Assembly (NCBI GenBank): GCA_021495925.1
Contig: JAKEKT010000111.1
Location: forward strand, 44,229 to 108,228
DNA: 64,000 bases
Origin: Diplodia intermedia
Lineage: Eukaryota; Ascomycota; Dothideomycetes; Botryosphaeriales; Botryosphaeriaceae
Direction of reading: 5' to 3'
The stretch's first letter is position 1. Each line of letters starts with the position of its first letter. A program made the translations under genes and the position numbers. This document shows, piece by piece, positions 33,776-44,127 of this stretch. Below the pieces are notes generated by a model. It was not told the origin of the DNA, searched no databases, and saw only the letters and a program-made list of their open reading frames with translations.

Positions 33776-34139
33776 GTTGATGAGATATCGAGGATTTGTT
33801 TGACAGCAGACCGGTTCACGAGGATCTGGGTCGAGTAGCTTTTATCTGCAGCCTGCGAAGCTGCTCGACGCTTTGTTCCATGGTGGCGGCCATTTGCGGA
33901 ATAGACAAAAGGACGCGTGTGGCCTTTGTGGCATGCGAGAAACGATTTGGCGTGCCGAAAGCGTCATGCGTTGAACTTCCCCGCACGCCGGGGTGCTTGG
34001 GTGCGACAAGCTCAACGTGTGCCGCCACCGCACTTAAGCTTTGGTCGATCGAAGCCACTGGTCCACTTATTTAAGCCGCGGGCCCAGCCGTCAGGCCGTC
34101 CGCTGGTCGAACCAGTCGCTTCTCTATTGCTTCACCGCC
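33776..34139. promoter_or_regulatory. Divergent region with TATA-like element for the surface-protein gene
   Basis: This 364 bp lies between the coiled-coil gene (-) and the GPI-type gene (+). A TTATTTAAG at 34067-34075, about 65 bp upstream of the plus-strand ATG, is a plausible TATA box. Open frames on the minus strand here (33816-34058) lack recognisable content. Confidence 0.55.
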
Positions 34140-34923
34140 ATGTGGTCGACAAACAACCGCTTCTTGGTGGCGTTCGCGCTCATTGCCCTCGCCAACTTGG
34201 CCATGGGTCTTGATGAGATTGACCTGAAGAGCCAGCGTGGCGTAACTCTCCACTTCAACCCTGGAATGCTGAACCCTCACTGACCACCATCGTTCTCCGA
34301 CATTGCAGCGCTCCAAACCTCTCGTCAAAGCTCCTTTCCTCCACGAAAACCTCGTTCTCCGCTATGCCGAACCGGATCCTTCAACCGACCGTATCGAAAC
34401 CGTCGACTCACAGGACCTGACGACGAGTCTGCGGAACGTCGTCGGAAGCCCGGGTGTCACGCTGCCCCCGGTCGCAACGGGACCGACGGTGCATACGGGG
34501 GGCGTTGGAGGGTCGCCAACTACCGCTGCCGTGCCGACGACCACGGATGGCGTGCTAGGGCCGAACACAAAGGGAAGTGTGCCGAGCGGTGGGAACGTGG
34601 TGCCGGATACGGCGAGTGCGAGTGGAGGAAGTACTAGGATCCAGACTGCAACGAAGACAAGTGCGAGTGTGAGTGGGTCCGCTCCCGCTTCTGCTTCTGC
34701 TTCCGCAGCCGCTTCCACCTCTGCTTCCGCTTCCGCTGGTATAAGTACGAACGCGAGCACCACGGTGAGCGAGCCTGCAAGCGCCAGCGCCAGTGCGGCA
34801 GCAAGTGCTAACCAAGCCGAGCCATCACAATCGCAGCCGCAGGAGTCCGCCGCGGCCAATAACATTATCGTCGTTGGTCGGGTGTTGTGTGTGGTTGTCG
34901 TGGGAATTGGCTGGCTGCTGTAA
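34140..34923 (+). CDS. GPI-anchored-type Ala/Ser/Thr-rich surface protein
   Basis: Two exons (34140-34241 and 34309-34923), with a 67-nt intron (GTAACT donor, ACTGACC branch, TTGCAG acceptor), give 238 residues. The downstream open frame alone starts at a TTG; adding the first exon supplies a signal peptide (NRFLVAFALIALANLAMG). The mature N-terminal part is a small hydrophilic domain (FLHENLVLRYAEPDPSTDRIE). It is followed by a Thr/Pro/Gly linker and an Ala-Ser dipeptide repeat region at about residues 150-205 (runs of SASASA and ASAAAS). The C-terminus is hydrophobic (NIIVVGRVLCVVVVGIGWLL), consistent with GPI addition, although the internal Arg makes it a weaker signal. No catalytic domain. 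It is probably a wall or membrane surface protein. Confidence 0.78.
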
Positions 34924-35377
34924 GGACACTCTTTTCTTCTACTTTTTGGAAAGCTGCAGGCGAGATTGAGGAAAATGACTTTACGACAAGATGAAAAACC
35001 AGTGTAACAAGACAAATCATACTACGAAACCCCCCATTGAGTGAAACAGCTGTGAGTTGCTGTGAGTGGGCAACATCTCAGTTCCGGCCCAATGAGTACG
35101 TACTTTCATAGCACCAACCTTCACCATCACCTCAATTCTTTTTTTTTGTTTCTTCACACTCATGTATGAGCAATATTGAATGTAGCTATCTGGTGGCCTT
35201 TTATATATCAGACTCCTTGTTTGCTGGTAGTTTGCCTTTTTGTGTGCGGCTTGATTTCCAGCAGCCATATGCCAAAATCTCCGCATATGTAAGCCCATCG
35301 CAAGATCAAAGTAAGGAAGGAAATATTTCGGCTTCCAATTCTCGTCACAGTGTGCAGCCCACCAAAGCCAAGCCCGC
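34924..35377. other. Convergent 3' intergenic region
   Basis: 454 bp between two convergent gene ends. It is AT-rich, with a T-run at about 35138-35148. Nothing else recognisable. Confidence 0.5.
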
Positions 35378-37888
35378 TCACGACGCGGCTGCCCATCGGC
35401 TGCGTCCCATCAACTTCCCGGTGCCCTCCAGGTTCACACATCCAGCCTGGGACGCGGCCTTGCCTTTGACATCCTCACTTTCCCCACACACAGCCTTTTC
35501 CGGCCCCCGATCCTGCAATGTTGGATCCTTGAAGGGGTCGCAGGGAACGTGATCAATCGACAGCGTCGAAGTGCTCGTAATCGTCATCGTCCTTGGTGGC
35601 GGAGGAAGAAGGCCAGAGGAAAGTGAGTTCTCTGTCGGGGTGGCTAAGGGCTCACGGATCTCGCCTTCCTCGATGTCGTCGGAGGCGTCGCCGTAGTTGA
35701 GGACGGCACGGTGGTCGGTAATGGTGGGCGTCTCGACGTCGACTTCGACGTCGACATTGCTCTCGTTGGAGGAGAGGCCGACTCCGGGATGGTGATGTGC
35801 GCTTGTGTCAGGGTGGTTTTGGGAAGGTGGGAAGATGGACTTCGGAGAGAGGATGATCGAACTTTCCATGTCTTCACTACTTCCGGCGGCGTAGCCCTCG
35901 TCTTCCTCCTTCTCGATTTCAATCTCGACGGATGAGGGATTGGAGGTTATAGCACCACGGGTTCCGATGTGCTTTCCCTCGGACCCACTCGCCTTGGCAT
36001 CTTCGTCACTCTTCTCGTCGCCACCCTGAACGACTTCCACCGTGTTCTTCTTGACGCCTGAGTCCCCTTCTTCAGCCTCTTCCTCTTCCAATTCCGGCAG
36101 CACGACGTCTCTCTCATAGCTCACCTCTGCGTGCCTGAACAGAGGGCTCATAGTCCACGTCTTATACGCCACCGTTGCATCCCTCACATCCCAGAAGACC
36201 AACCTGATGGAGCCATCCTGCAGGAACTCAGGTGAATCTTGCAGCCTCCCACCGCACTCGCCTGCACAACCACGACCCCTCTCGCCATGCCTGCTTCCAG
36301 TCGTGTACCGACAGTGTTCGATTTGATATCGCAGGTTCGCCGGCACGCGTAGGGCAGCACCAGGTTCCTCGATGACAAGAGTCCTGCTTGCGCCGCAGCG
36401 CCAGACAGCCTCGCCGACCTCGCGGGGAAGAAGCGGGCTGGGCCGGTCGCGGCGCTGGGTAACGTTGAAGCCACCGCCGCACCCTAGAACTTTCTGCAAA
36501 ATGTCTTCGGCAGAGCGGACGAACTCGGCAGCGATGTCGCCACGGGCGAATTCGAGTGTCAGTGCGTAGCTAGTCTCGACCTCGGTGGGCGAGACGACAC
36601 GCACGGTTTTCTTAGGTGGGGTGACTGAGAGGAGGAAGTAGCTCCTGGTGATCTGGTTCAAGAGGTTGGGGATGGAGTCTGTAGAAGGGATCTTGGCGAT
36701 GTCCACATGGCGGAAATTGTGCACCATAGTCTTGAAGCCGGGCCAGTACGGGCTCCGTGCGTGGATACTCTGCTTGAGTCCATGGGAGTTGGGAAGGAGC
36801 TGATGAGGGGTGGTAGCCTTGGCGATCGTCTTGGTGTTCTCGACCTTCGAGGACGACGGCTCGTCGTAGAGGTGCTCATCAAAGTCCAGGTAGCCGCTTG
36901 AGGGCTGCTCATGCAGGGGCAGAGGAGGCTCGACAGGCCGGTCCAGATCGGCATAAGAGATCAAATTGGTGCCAGGGAAGGGAGGTCGAGGCGGGAGTTG
37001 CAGAGGGCCCCGAGGTGCCCAAGGCTGATGAGGAAAGTGCCCAGGGTGGAAAGGACGGTAATTAGGCGGAGGCCGACCGTGAGAGTGAGGAGCACGAGAG
37101 GGGTCGTCCTTTTCAAAGCGGCTGAACCGCGTGGTTTCGTCCTGGAATTCAGCTGCTGAGACGCTCTTCACGGAAACGGCTGGAGGGATGGGCAACAGGG
37201 GATGGGTCTGGCTAGTCATAGCTTGAGTCTCAGGGATCTGCTGGGCGATGTTCTCGGCCGGATGAGCGGGTGCAGCGGAAGAGGGGGCGAAAAAGCTCTT
37301 GAAGCGCATCTTTTCAGTATGCTCGGGCTTTGGGTTGTCCTTCTCCACTGGACACATCCACTCCGCTGTTGGGATGTCAGTCGCTTCGGATAAACCGTGA
37401 CTGTTGACCACTGTGTTCTTTTCCTGGTGCGGCGCGACGGGCTTTGACTCTGAGGAGCTGTAGGTAGTCCTCGAAGCGGGAACCCTTTCCGCAAGCAACG
37501 TGGCTTCTCTTTCTACAGAAGAGGGATGAACGACACGGCCAAGCACCATGTTCGACGGCGTCGCACGCGTTTGACTGCAGTCTTTGCCTTTGTCAAGTCC
37601 CGCCTTCAGCTTCTCCAGCTGGAGCTCCAGCTGGAGCTCTTCAATTCGCTGCTCGCTGGCATCGAGAAGCTGCTGCACCAGCTCGGCGTCAGGCTTGGTG
37701 CGAGAAATACTGGCAGCAGAGAGGTCTCTTGAGGTCGGTGAGATATGCTGCTCAGTGAGGAGTCCGAGAAGATAAGCATTGGTCTGCTCCGCGCGGGCGC
37801 GGGCTTCGCGTTCAGCGTGGAGCTGAGCACCAAGCTTGCCGAGGTGATAAGCTGCAGCTTGGTCTTGGGGTGGCTCGTAAGAGCTCAT
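35378..37888 (-). CDS. Coiled-coil protein with possible RRM-like segment, function unknown
   Basis: A single exon of 836 residues from the ATG giving MSSYEPPQDQ. Residues 10-110 form a coiled coil (LHAEREARARAEQTNAYLLG; EQRIEELQLELQLEKLKAGL). A disordered Pro/His-rich region follows. The most structured part is about residues 400-600. It has a KTMVHNFRHVDIAKIPSTD motif, then RVVSPTEVETSYALTLEFA with ARGDIAAEFVRSAEDILQ. After an insertion comes DGSIRLVFWDVRDATVAYKT. That last stretch resembles the RNP1-like strand of the third RRM of Mei2-type proteins, where an F-D-x-R-D motif precedes a helix. I offer that only as a lead. The C-terminal third is acidic with many Ser and Asp/Glu runs. No membrane segment. 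Confidence 0.82.
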   Translation of the reverse strand: MSSYEPPQDQAAAYHLGKLGAQLHAEREARARAEQTNAYLLGLLTEQHISPTSRDLSAASISRTKPDAELVQQLLDASEQRIEELQLELQLEKLKAGLDKGKDCSQTRATPSNMVLGRVVHPSSVEREATLLAERVPASRTTYSSSESKPVAPHQEKNTVVNSHGLSEATDIPTAEWMCPVEKDNPKPEHTEKMRFKSFFAPSSAAPAHPAENIAQQIPETQAMTSQTHPLLPIPPAVSVKSVSAAEFQDETTRFSRFEKDDPSRAPHSHGRPPPNYRPFHPGHFPHQPWAPRGPLQLPPRPPFPGTNLISYADLDRPVEPPLPLHEQPSSGYLDFDEHLYDEPSSSKVENTKTIAKATTPHQLLPNSHGLKQSIHARSPYWPGFKTMVHNFRHVDIAKIPSTDSIPNLLNQITRSYFLLSVTPPKKTVRVVSPTEVETSYALTLEFARGDIAAEFVRSAEDILQKVLGCGGGFNVTQRRDRPSPLLPREVGEAVWRCGASRTLVIEEPGAALRVPANLRYQIEHCRYTTGSRHGERGRGCAGECGGRLQDSPEFLQDGSIRLVFWDVRDATVAYKTWTMSPLFRHAEVSYERDVVLPELEEEEAEEGDSGVKKNTVEVVQGGDEKSDEDAKASGSEGKHIGTRGAITSNPSSVEIEIEKEEDEGYAAGSSEDMESSIILSPKSIFPPSQNHPDTSAHHHPGVGLSSNESNVDVEVDVETPTITDHRAVLNYGDASDDIEEGEIREPLATPTENSLSSGLLPPPPRTMTITSTSTLSIDHVPCDPFKDPTLQDRGPEKAVCGESEDVKGKAASQAGCVNLEGTGKLMGRSRWAAAS

Positions 37889-38665
37889 GGTGAGGCTCTT
37901 TCCACGACTGGGGTGGAATGAGGTGAGTGGCTAACGTGAGGATGAGGGAAATGAAGGCCTGCGGTTGTTTGCCACGATTAGTAAAAAGCTGGTCGGGGAA
38001 GGGCCAGCATCGGGCTGATTGGTGTAACAAGTCTTACCGAACTATTCCACTGTGAGGATGCTTGGGGTGGCTTTTCTCTTGACAGTTGTGCTGAGGTGTT
38101 GGTGAATTGGTCTGAAGATCAGCCACCTCTGATGGCCGAGCCTTGTATGTGGTGGGTGAGTGTTGGTGCTGATCGCTCAACCTTCGGGAGTCGGGAGGGT
38201 GAAAAGGAAGAGTGGGTCGCGGCTAGAGGTTGGGTGCTTATATGCAGATGCTGTGGACGACTGCACGGGTGCTCCGGCGACTTGAACTTGCGCCCTGCAG
38301 ATGATCAATGCTGCAGTGGGCACACGGACGCAATGGCCCAGTGAAAGTTCATGTTCAGTCACTGGGCCACGCCCGCACGAGGACTTGGTGGAAGCAAGTA
38401 AAGCCCGGGTGGGGCTCACAGCAGCACCACGTGCAAATCGACGGTGAGATATGGAACTGCTGTGAAGTATGTAGAGAAGGTTTCCCAATAATGTGGCGGG
38501 GAAATGGATTTGTGCTCAAGGTCGATTTTCCTTGTGACCTGCTGTGTCCCGGACACGTCTGGACGTGGAAAAAAGTCTAGTATGCCATCCCAAAGCCTGT
38601 CTTCGCAAATTCTTACAACAAGAGCAGGCGCCCCGCCGCTTGGAACAGCAAACCGCCGGCACTTT
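37889..38665. other. Intergenic region, 777 bp
   Basis: This lies between two minus-strand genes: the promoter of the coiled-coil gene and the 3' flank of the Zn2Cys6 gene. No gene or repeat recognised. Confidence 0.5.
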
Positions 38666-41203
38666 TCACCCAAAGAACTCCCCTCTGACCTCGCACTCCC
38701 ACGGCCTGCCAGAAGCCCAGACCCTCTCAACGACCTCTCTCGCCCTCTGCACCTGGCTCATCCCGAATCCTTCCACCGCACTAAGTCTCTCCAAGATCTT
38801 TTCGCGCTGCCCCTCCTCTTGCGCGTCACAACCGGCGGAGAACATGGGGAAGAGTAAGCACGCCCCAGCACTGCCGTCAGGCCGTACCCGCTCAAGCGCC
38901 TTCAGTATCTCGCGCACTGCATTCTGGACTTCACCGTCGGACGGCGGCCGTCCAAGGACGCGGCGTAGAAGGTGGAGCAGCCCCGCCCAGTGGAAAGCTT
39001 CGTTGCTCGCATATATTTCCGATTCATCCCAGGGAGGCTCCTTGACCTCCTCTGGGCGCAAGCTGGTGGTCGATCGATCGCCATGCGTGCAGCCTTTGTA
39101 CACAACGTTCTTGTATCCATTCCGCAAGTCGATACGTAGCTGCTCTGCAGCAGCGATGACATCTTCAGGCGGCTGCCAGCCTTCACGAACGCACCCGCTC
39201 GCTTCGTCGATACGGAGGGGCTCGCACCGTTTTGCTAATTCCGCGATACGGGCGAGGCAGCCGACGAAGCGGTTGGTGAAACCGAGGAGGCAATCGATCT
39301 GACCATCACGGATGCATTCTTCTTCGCCAACGGCAAGGTAGCCCGCGTCGAGCGGGGTGTCATTCTTGCTGCCACTCAGGCTGCCGACAACATCGAGGTA
39401 GGCAAACCACCGGCTGAGGAAATAGGCAACCTTGTCTTCGCGGTTCAAAGACCGGAGGCCGCCGCGAGCAACGATCATCTGGCGAGCCAACTTGAGGTGA
39501 GACTGCCAAGAAATCGGCACCTCGAAGGCGTTCGGCGATATAACCTCTAATGAAGCAAGCATGATGGCGGTGCACAGGTTCGAATCCGAGATTTGCTCGG
39601 TGCTGTCCAGAGCGCGCCGAAGCCTGGGAAACACATCTTGCACCCAAACAGCTATCCGATTTGCGGGTTCGGGGTGGCAAAGTAAGCGCGCCCTGTGGCT
39701 TGCTGAGAACGCTAGTAGAAGGCCCAGAAGATCATCGTCAGTAACAGCCAGCTGCGGCAGAATGTTGCGAAAAGGGTTCTGTTCGCAGTCATGTGGGACA
39801 AGGATGCGAGCAGTGTGGTTCAGAAAATGATGGAAGTACAGCAGATTCATGGGGGTTTTCAAAAGCAAAGAAGGAAGAGGCTCGAAGGTCTTGGGGATCT
39901 TGATCGGCACTGGTTTCGCGTAGTAGCCATTGGCTTCGAACGCTATGCTTTTTTGCCGCCCTTGCGATTCCTCGGCACCATCCGACGAGAGGAAGTTCGG
40001 GCCGCAGTAGGAGACCGGGGGGCTGAAAAGCGCGATGGCACCGCTATCATCATTCCGCGGGCTGTCGAGATCTGGCTGGCCGATATCGTAGCCGTAGGTT
40101 GTGGCCCCGGACTTGACGTCCGAACTCGGATAATGCGGTGTCTGTCCACGCACCGAAGGACCGGCACGGCCGTCATCAATGAGCAGATCGCTCACAGACA
40201 GCCGGCGGGGATCGGGAGACGGTTGATACGGAGCGGTCAAGGTTCTTGAGCCAGACCTCAGCGCGTTCTCTTCAGACGCAACCGAGGAGCCTGGAGTCAG
40301 TGGGGTTCCAACAAACGAGCCGTAAGGGGTGGCGGAAGCCATCGAGTACGGCGACGGGGCATCTGCCGTTCCAGAGATTGCATTCGGCGAATCGCTAGTC
40401 GGACTCAGCCGTACTCGTTTCGTGCGGTGCTCGGTGGAAGTGGCGGCGGGCGGACTGGCGGGAGGATTCATTCGGAGCGGGGGCAGCATGGGAGAGCCAG
40501 ACCCGACGTCGCCCAGAGCGCTGGTGGCGTAGGAGCCATTGGCGCCTGAAGGAGAGGCATAATCGACGCTCGTGCGGGTTTGGACGCGCTGTATGCGGGG
40601 GTCGACGGGCACGGCTGACGAGCGGCGCAGCGTCACGGGCGCGCCAGGGCCGCCGTATGGATGCTGATGCTGATATTGCGCGTGAGGCCTGCTAGACACG
40701 GTAGCGTAGTCCTGTAGCTCTGCGGATGCGCCTATCACGGAGGGCGGCACGGGCGAAGGCGAGGCCGCGCCAACGGAGGCAGCGGTGCTCGAGCGCGAGC
40801 GGACATGCTGGGCGCCGGACGGGACAGAGGCAGAGAAATGGTCAGGTGGCGGGAAGTGGGCGATGGCGGCGGAGACGGGACTGGAGTCGTCAAGGGAGCG
40901 CTTGGAGCGGCCGCCCCAGTTGAGGCGGATCGAGTAGTCGCACGTCTCGCCCTGGCGCTCGCAGTTCAGGCAGCGCGGCTTCTCCTCGCCGCTGCAGCAG
41001 GGTCAATTGCGAAGGGCAGTGGGGAAGGGCGGTCCGTACCATTTAACCTTGCGGGCTTTGCAGGGCCTGTAGACTCATGGCGCAGCCGTCGCGTCAGCAC
41101 AAATGGCGCATCGCACACGTTCTTCGAGCGCGGAGGATCACCAGCAGCCATTCCGGCTCCGTCTCTTGGGCTCGGGCGCGCCGTCCTTCTTAGGGCGCGG
41201 CAT
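38666..41203 (-). CDS. Zn(II)2Cys6 fungal transcription factor
   Basis: Three exons (41203-41142, 41066-41040, 40991-38666) give 804 residues. The introns are 75 and 48 nt, and the middle exon is only 27 nt. Both introns fall inside the DNA-binding domain, so the long open frame alone lacks it. The spliced N-terminus has a basic lead (KRRSRNGC), then WPCKARKVKCGEEKPRCLNC and ERQGETCDYS. This is a canonical C-x2-C-x6-C-x6-C-x2-C-x6-C binuclear zinc cluster at Cys20, 23, 30, 37, 40 and 47. A Ser/Pro-rich linker runs to about residue 360. The fungal-specific regulatory domain follows (LLYFHHFLNHTARILVPHD; SNLCTAIMLASLEVISP; LAYFLSRWFAYLDVVGSLSG-like segments). It should be a nuclear sequence-specific regulator. 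Its targets cannot be inferred, since no cluster or permease gene is next to it. Confidence 0.95.
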
Positions 41204-41728
41204 GTTCGACGAGCAGCGGCGTCCACTGCGGGCGGCGGCGACTCATGGGGCACCCGAGATTCGCGGAGACGTGGCGGGGAGGATTGGATGGTCGAGGTCG
41301 TCGTCTCGGGCAGGGAAGAGGCAGCAGCGGTGCTGAGCAGCGAAGCAGTGGGGGCAAGAAGCCGCCAGCCGGCCACGGGACCGCTTGGCCTCGAGCCGCG
41401 ATAAGGGTCCCAGGTTCCGCCGTCATCGCAGCGCCCGCCTCTCCACGCCGTGCGTGCTCGCCACTATCGCCCGCATCGCCCTCTGGCCTGCCCGAAGCAG
41501 CCTCCGCGACGGGCTGCCACTTGCCGCAAGCGGCAATGCGCGGGCCGTACATGGCAGCTGGTGTCGCTGTCGGCCCGGGCCCTGGCGGCTGTGCAGGCCC
41601 ACGTCGGCCCTGTGATCCTGGCTGGCGTCATCGTTGACGCCGTCACGGCCCACGTTTTTTCTTTTTTCCCGTTTCCCCAACCATCGACCGTTTCCCCTGC
41701 CGTTTCTCGAGAGTGCGTGTTTTTGATC
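41204..41728. promoter_or_regulatory. Divergent promoter region of the Zn2Cys6 and AIG1-like genes
   Basis: 525 bp between divergent starts. It is GC-rich, with a T-rich stretch at 41655-41668 about 65 bp before the plus-strand ATG. No clear TATA box. The 279-codon minus-strand frame at 41423-42262 runs antisense through the AIG1-like exons and is not a gene. Confidence 0.45.
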
Positions 41729-42820
41729 ATGGCCGCGGATACCATCCAGGATGCTGCCGTTGAAGGCGGCCGGCAGCTCGCGGCCAGGCATCCGCTGCAG
41801 CGCCTCGACAGCCCGTCTCGCGGTACTTCCGCGCTGCTCCACGTACGCTGCCATCGTCCTCAGCCCCGCTCTCCTGCTTTCTGACCAGCACGCTCTCGAC
41901 AGTCCATCGGGTGTTGCAGCTTCACGTACTCCTTCTATTAGTATGCTCCCCTTCTCATTCCTGTACACGTTCCACCCCTTCCTCGCCCTTCCCGGAAGCC
42001 CGCGGCAAGACACGCCTACAGAGTACTCATGTAGGCAGTCGAATTCAACAACTGGACGTAGCCGCATGTCTTGAACCCGCGCAACCCCGTCCCCATGTTG
42101 GACGTAACTGCCCACGGAGGAAGGGTGTGGCGTCCTTCGTGGAGTCCAGAGGGCTTGGATCTTCCTTCTCCTGCTGTGGCCTCCCGCCCCTACCTTCCGC
42201 TGACCACTGTTCCCAGTCTGTTTTACGAGCCCAACCCCATCAACGAGTCGTGGGGCTGGCACCTTCAGTTTCTAACCTGCTGCGGCCTCTCCCTCGCCTT
42301 CCTAACCTACATTTTTGCCCTCCTCGCCGACCTGACCCTCTCCCGCGCGCTTTTCCGCGCGAAGAACCTACTGGCTCTGACCTCGGCGCCGCTCGAGTGC
42401 TGCATCTCCGTCCTCTATTGGGTCATCAAAGCCATTGACCCGCGCCTCCTCATGCACCCGGACCTTCCCGCCCTCGACCTGCTGCCAGACATCTCTTTCC
42501 ACCTCGCCCCGGCCGTCCTGCTCGCCCTGGACCTGCTCTTCTTCTCGCCGCCCTGGACGCTCACCGCCACGCCCGCCATTGCCGTGAGCTCGCTCGTCGC
42601 CGTGGGCTACTGGTTCTGGGTCGAGGCATGCTTCGCCCACAACGGCTACTACCCCTACCCGCTCTTCGGCCAGCTTGACACCCCCGCCCGCGCTGTCCTC
42701 TTCACCGGCGCCGCCGCCATCATGACCGTCAGCACCCTTGCCCTCAAGGCCGTGTACCATTCCGTGAATGGCCCGAGTAAGAAGAGCGCCAGGGCCGGCG
42801 ATGCGAAGAAGGGATCCTAG
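41729..42820 (+). CDS. AIG1/FAR-17a family multi-pass membrane protein
   Basis: Three exons (41729-41842, 41903-41940, 42217-42820) give 251 residues. Intron 1 is 60 nt; intron 2 is 276 nt, the longest called here (GTATGC donor, GCTGACC branch, CCCAG acceptor). The middle exon is 38 nt and joins as SIGCCSFTYSFY-YLFYEPNPINESWGWH, which restores the family's first helix and loop. The start is MAADTIQDA; HPLQRLDSPSRGTSALLH follows. About six helices are visible. AIG1 and ADTRP in animals are threonine hydrolases of fatty-acid esters of hydroxy fatty acids, using a Thr and a His within the membrane. The candidate equivalents here are Thr in WHLQFLTCCG and His in PDISFHLAPAV. The tail is basic (KKSARAGDAKKGS). 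In fungi the substrate is not established to my knowledge. Confidence 0.9.
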
Positions 42821-44127
42821 CTTTCCTTGGGAAGGCTGGGCAAACGGGGCTCTGGAGCCGAAGTTACTGTTCTTCCCCGGTCCCCTTACCCCAGCCCCAC
42901 AAGGACATGAGGCAGAAGCTGAAAAAGGGAGGCTGGAAGACCATTACATTCATCACCACCTCTTCTGGATCTTGGTATGGACATCTACCGGTCAAGGAAA
43001 ATGCCAATTCTCGAATAAGATATCGGGCCTACGAACGTAGATTCGTTCGGCAACTCGCTCTTCATCCTAGATAAATCTGCCTAAGAACATGCATCAGACA
43101 ATGTCATCTTGATAGACTTTTATGAGAACTCTTTGAAGACGTAGTGTAAAAAGGCTTCGTCAATATCGACGCTCTGTTGCAGGTTCCGCTCCTCTATTCA
43201 GCACGTAAAGCTTCTCTAGTACTTGCGCCTTGACGGTGTGGGAAGGTGCATTGTAACATCACTCGAGAGCAAGGCTCGTTTCATCCGGTAAACCCATTTA
43301 TTCAGCGAGCTGCGAGCTGCGACCGCCGAAGCCAAACATTCATGTGTCCGTCCCCCTTCATGGCTATCGATTCTTATCGTCTGCTCTTCCAAAATTACCT
43401 GAAAGGGCAGTAACTACACGATCCTCTGAACCATGTGGCCATGCAAGAGAAATAAGAAAAGTCTATCCCGTTTTGTACGCCGTCGCCTCCTGAAAATGAT
43501 TCATACGAAGATGCTTTAGAAAGCAATGCAAGTCCCGCCTGTTAACCTGAAAGTTCCCATGAACACCATAAATCGCCGCATGCCGGAAATTCTTTTGTGG
43601 AGACCCGAGAATTGTTCGCACCAAGACCATCGCATTTGAAGCGAGTGTGCAGGAAAAGTAAACCAAAAAGGACATCAGCCGTTAGCCATGATTCGTTAAA
43701 TAATCCGAGAGGTTTCGCAAAGCCAAAGGTAAGGCGATCTCATCGCCTGAATGTCGCATTGAAGACCGGGATCGACGCGCGCGTTGATCCGTTGCCTTCG
43801 GATACCATGGAGAAGGGTAATGAAAATACGGAGAGCTCGTCGTGGAGAGCCGGAAAGGCGCACCGAAGTCGAAGGCATATCCACATGGAACAGAGGGTTT
43901 GGTTGGAAGAGAGGAAATGGAGAGACCAGGCACGGTAGAAAATTTTCAGGTTCTCTCAAATGCCCTCCAGTGAAGAACGAGCGCGTCAGCGAAAAGATGC
44001 GGAGTGCTGGGGTTCAAAAAGAGGACAGCAGCTCAAAGGTCCAGATGGAGCATGGTGACACTGCCCAAGTTTACTAGAATAGTGTCTTTACTTGCCATCT
44101 TGCACGCTCAGCGTGGGGAGAAGCTGG
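42821..44127. other. Convergent 3' intergenic region, 1.3 kb
   Basis: This lies between the AIG1-like gene (+) and the C2H2-like gene (-). Open frames up to 113 codons (43597-43938, +) lack recognisable content. The stretch is AT-richer than coding DNA nearby. No RNA gene seen. Confidence 0.5.

Noticed and set aside
41423..42262. 279-codon minus-strand frame
   Set aside because: It runs antisense through the AIG1-like exons and their intron; the plus-strand model has family support and closed frames.
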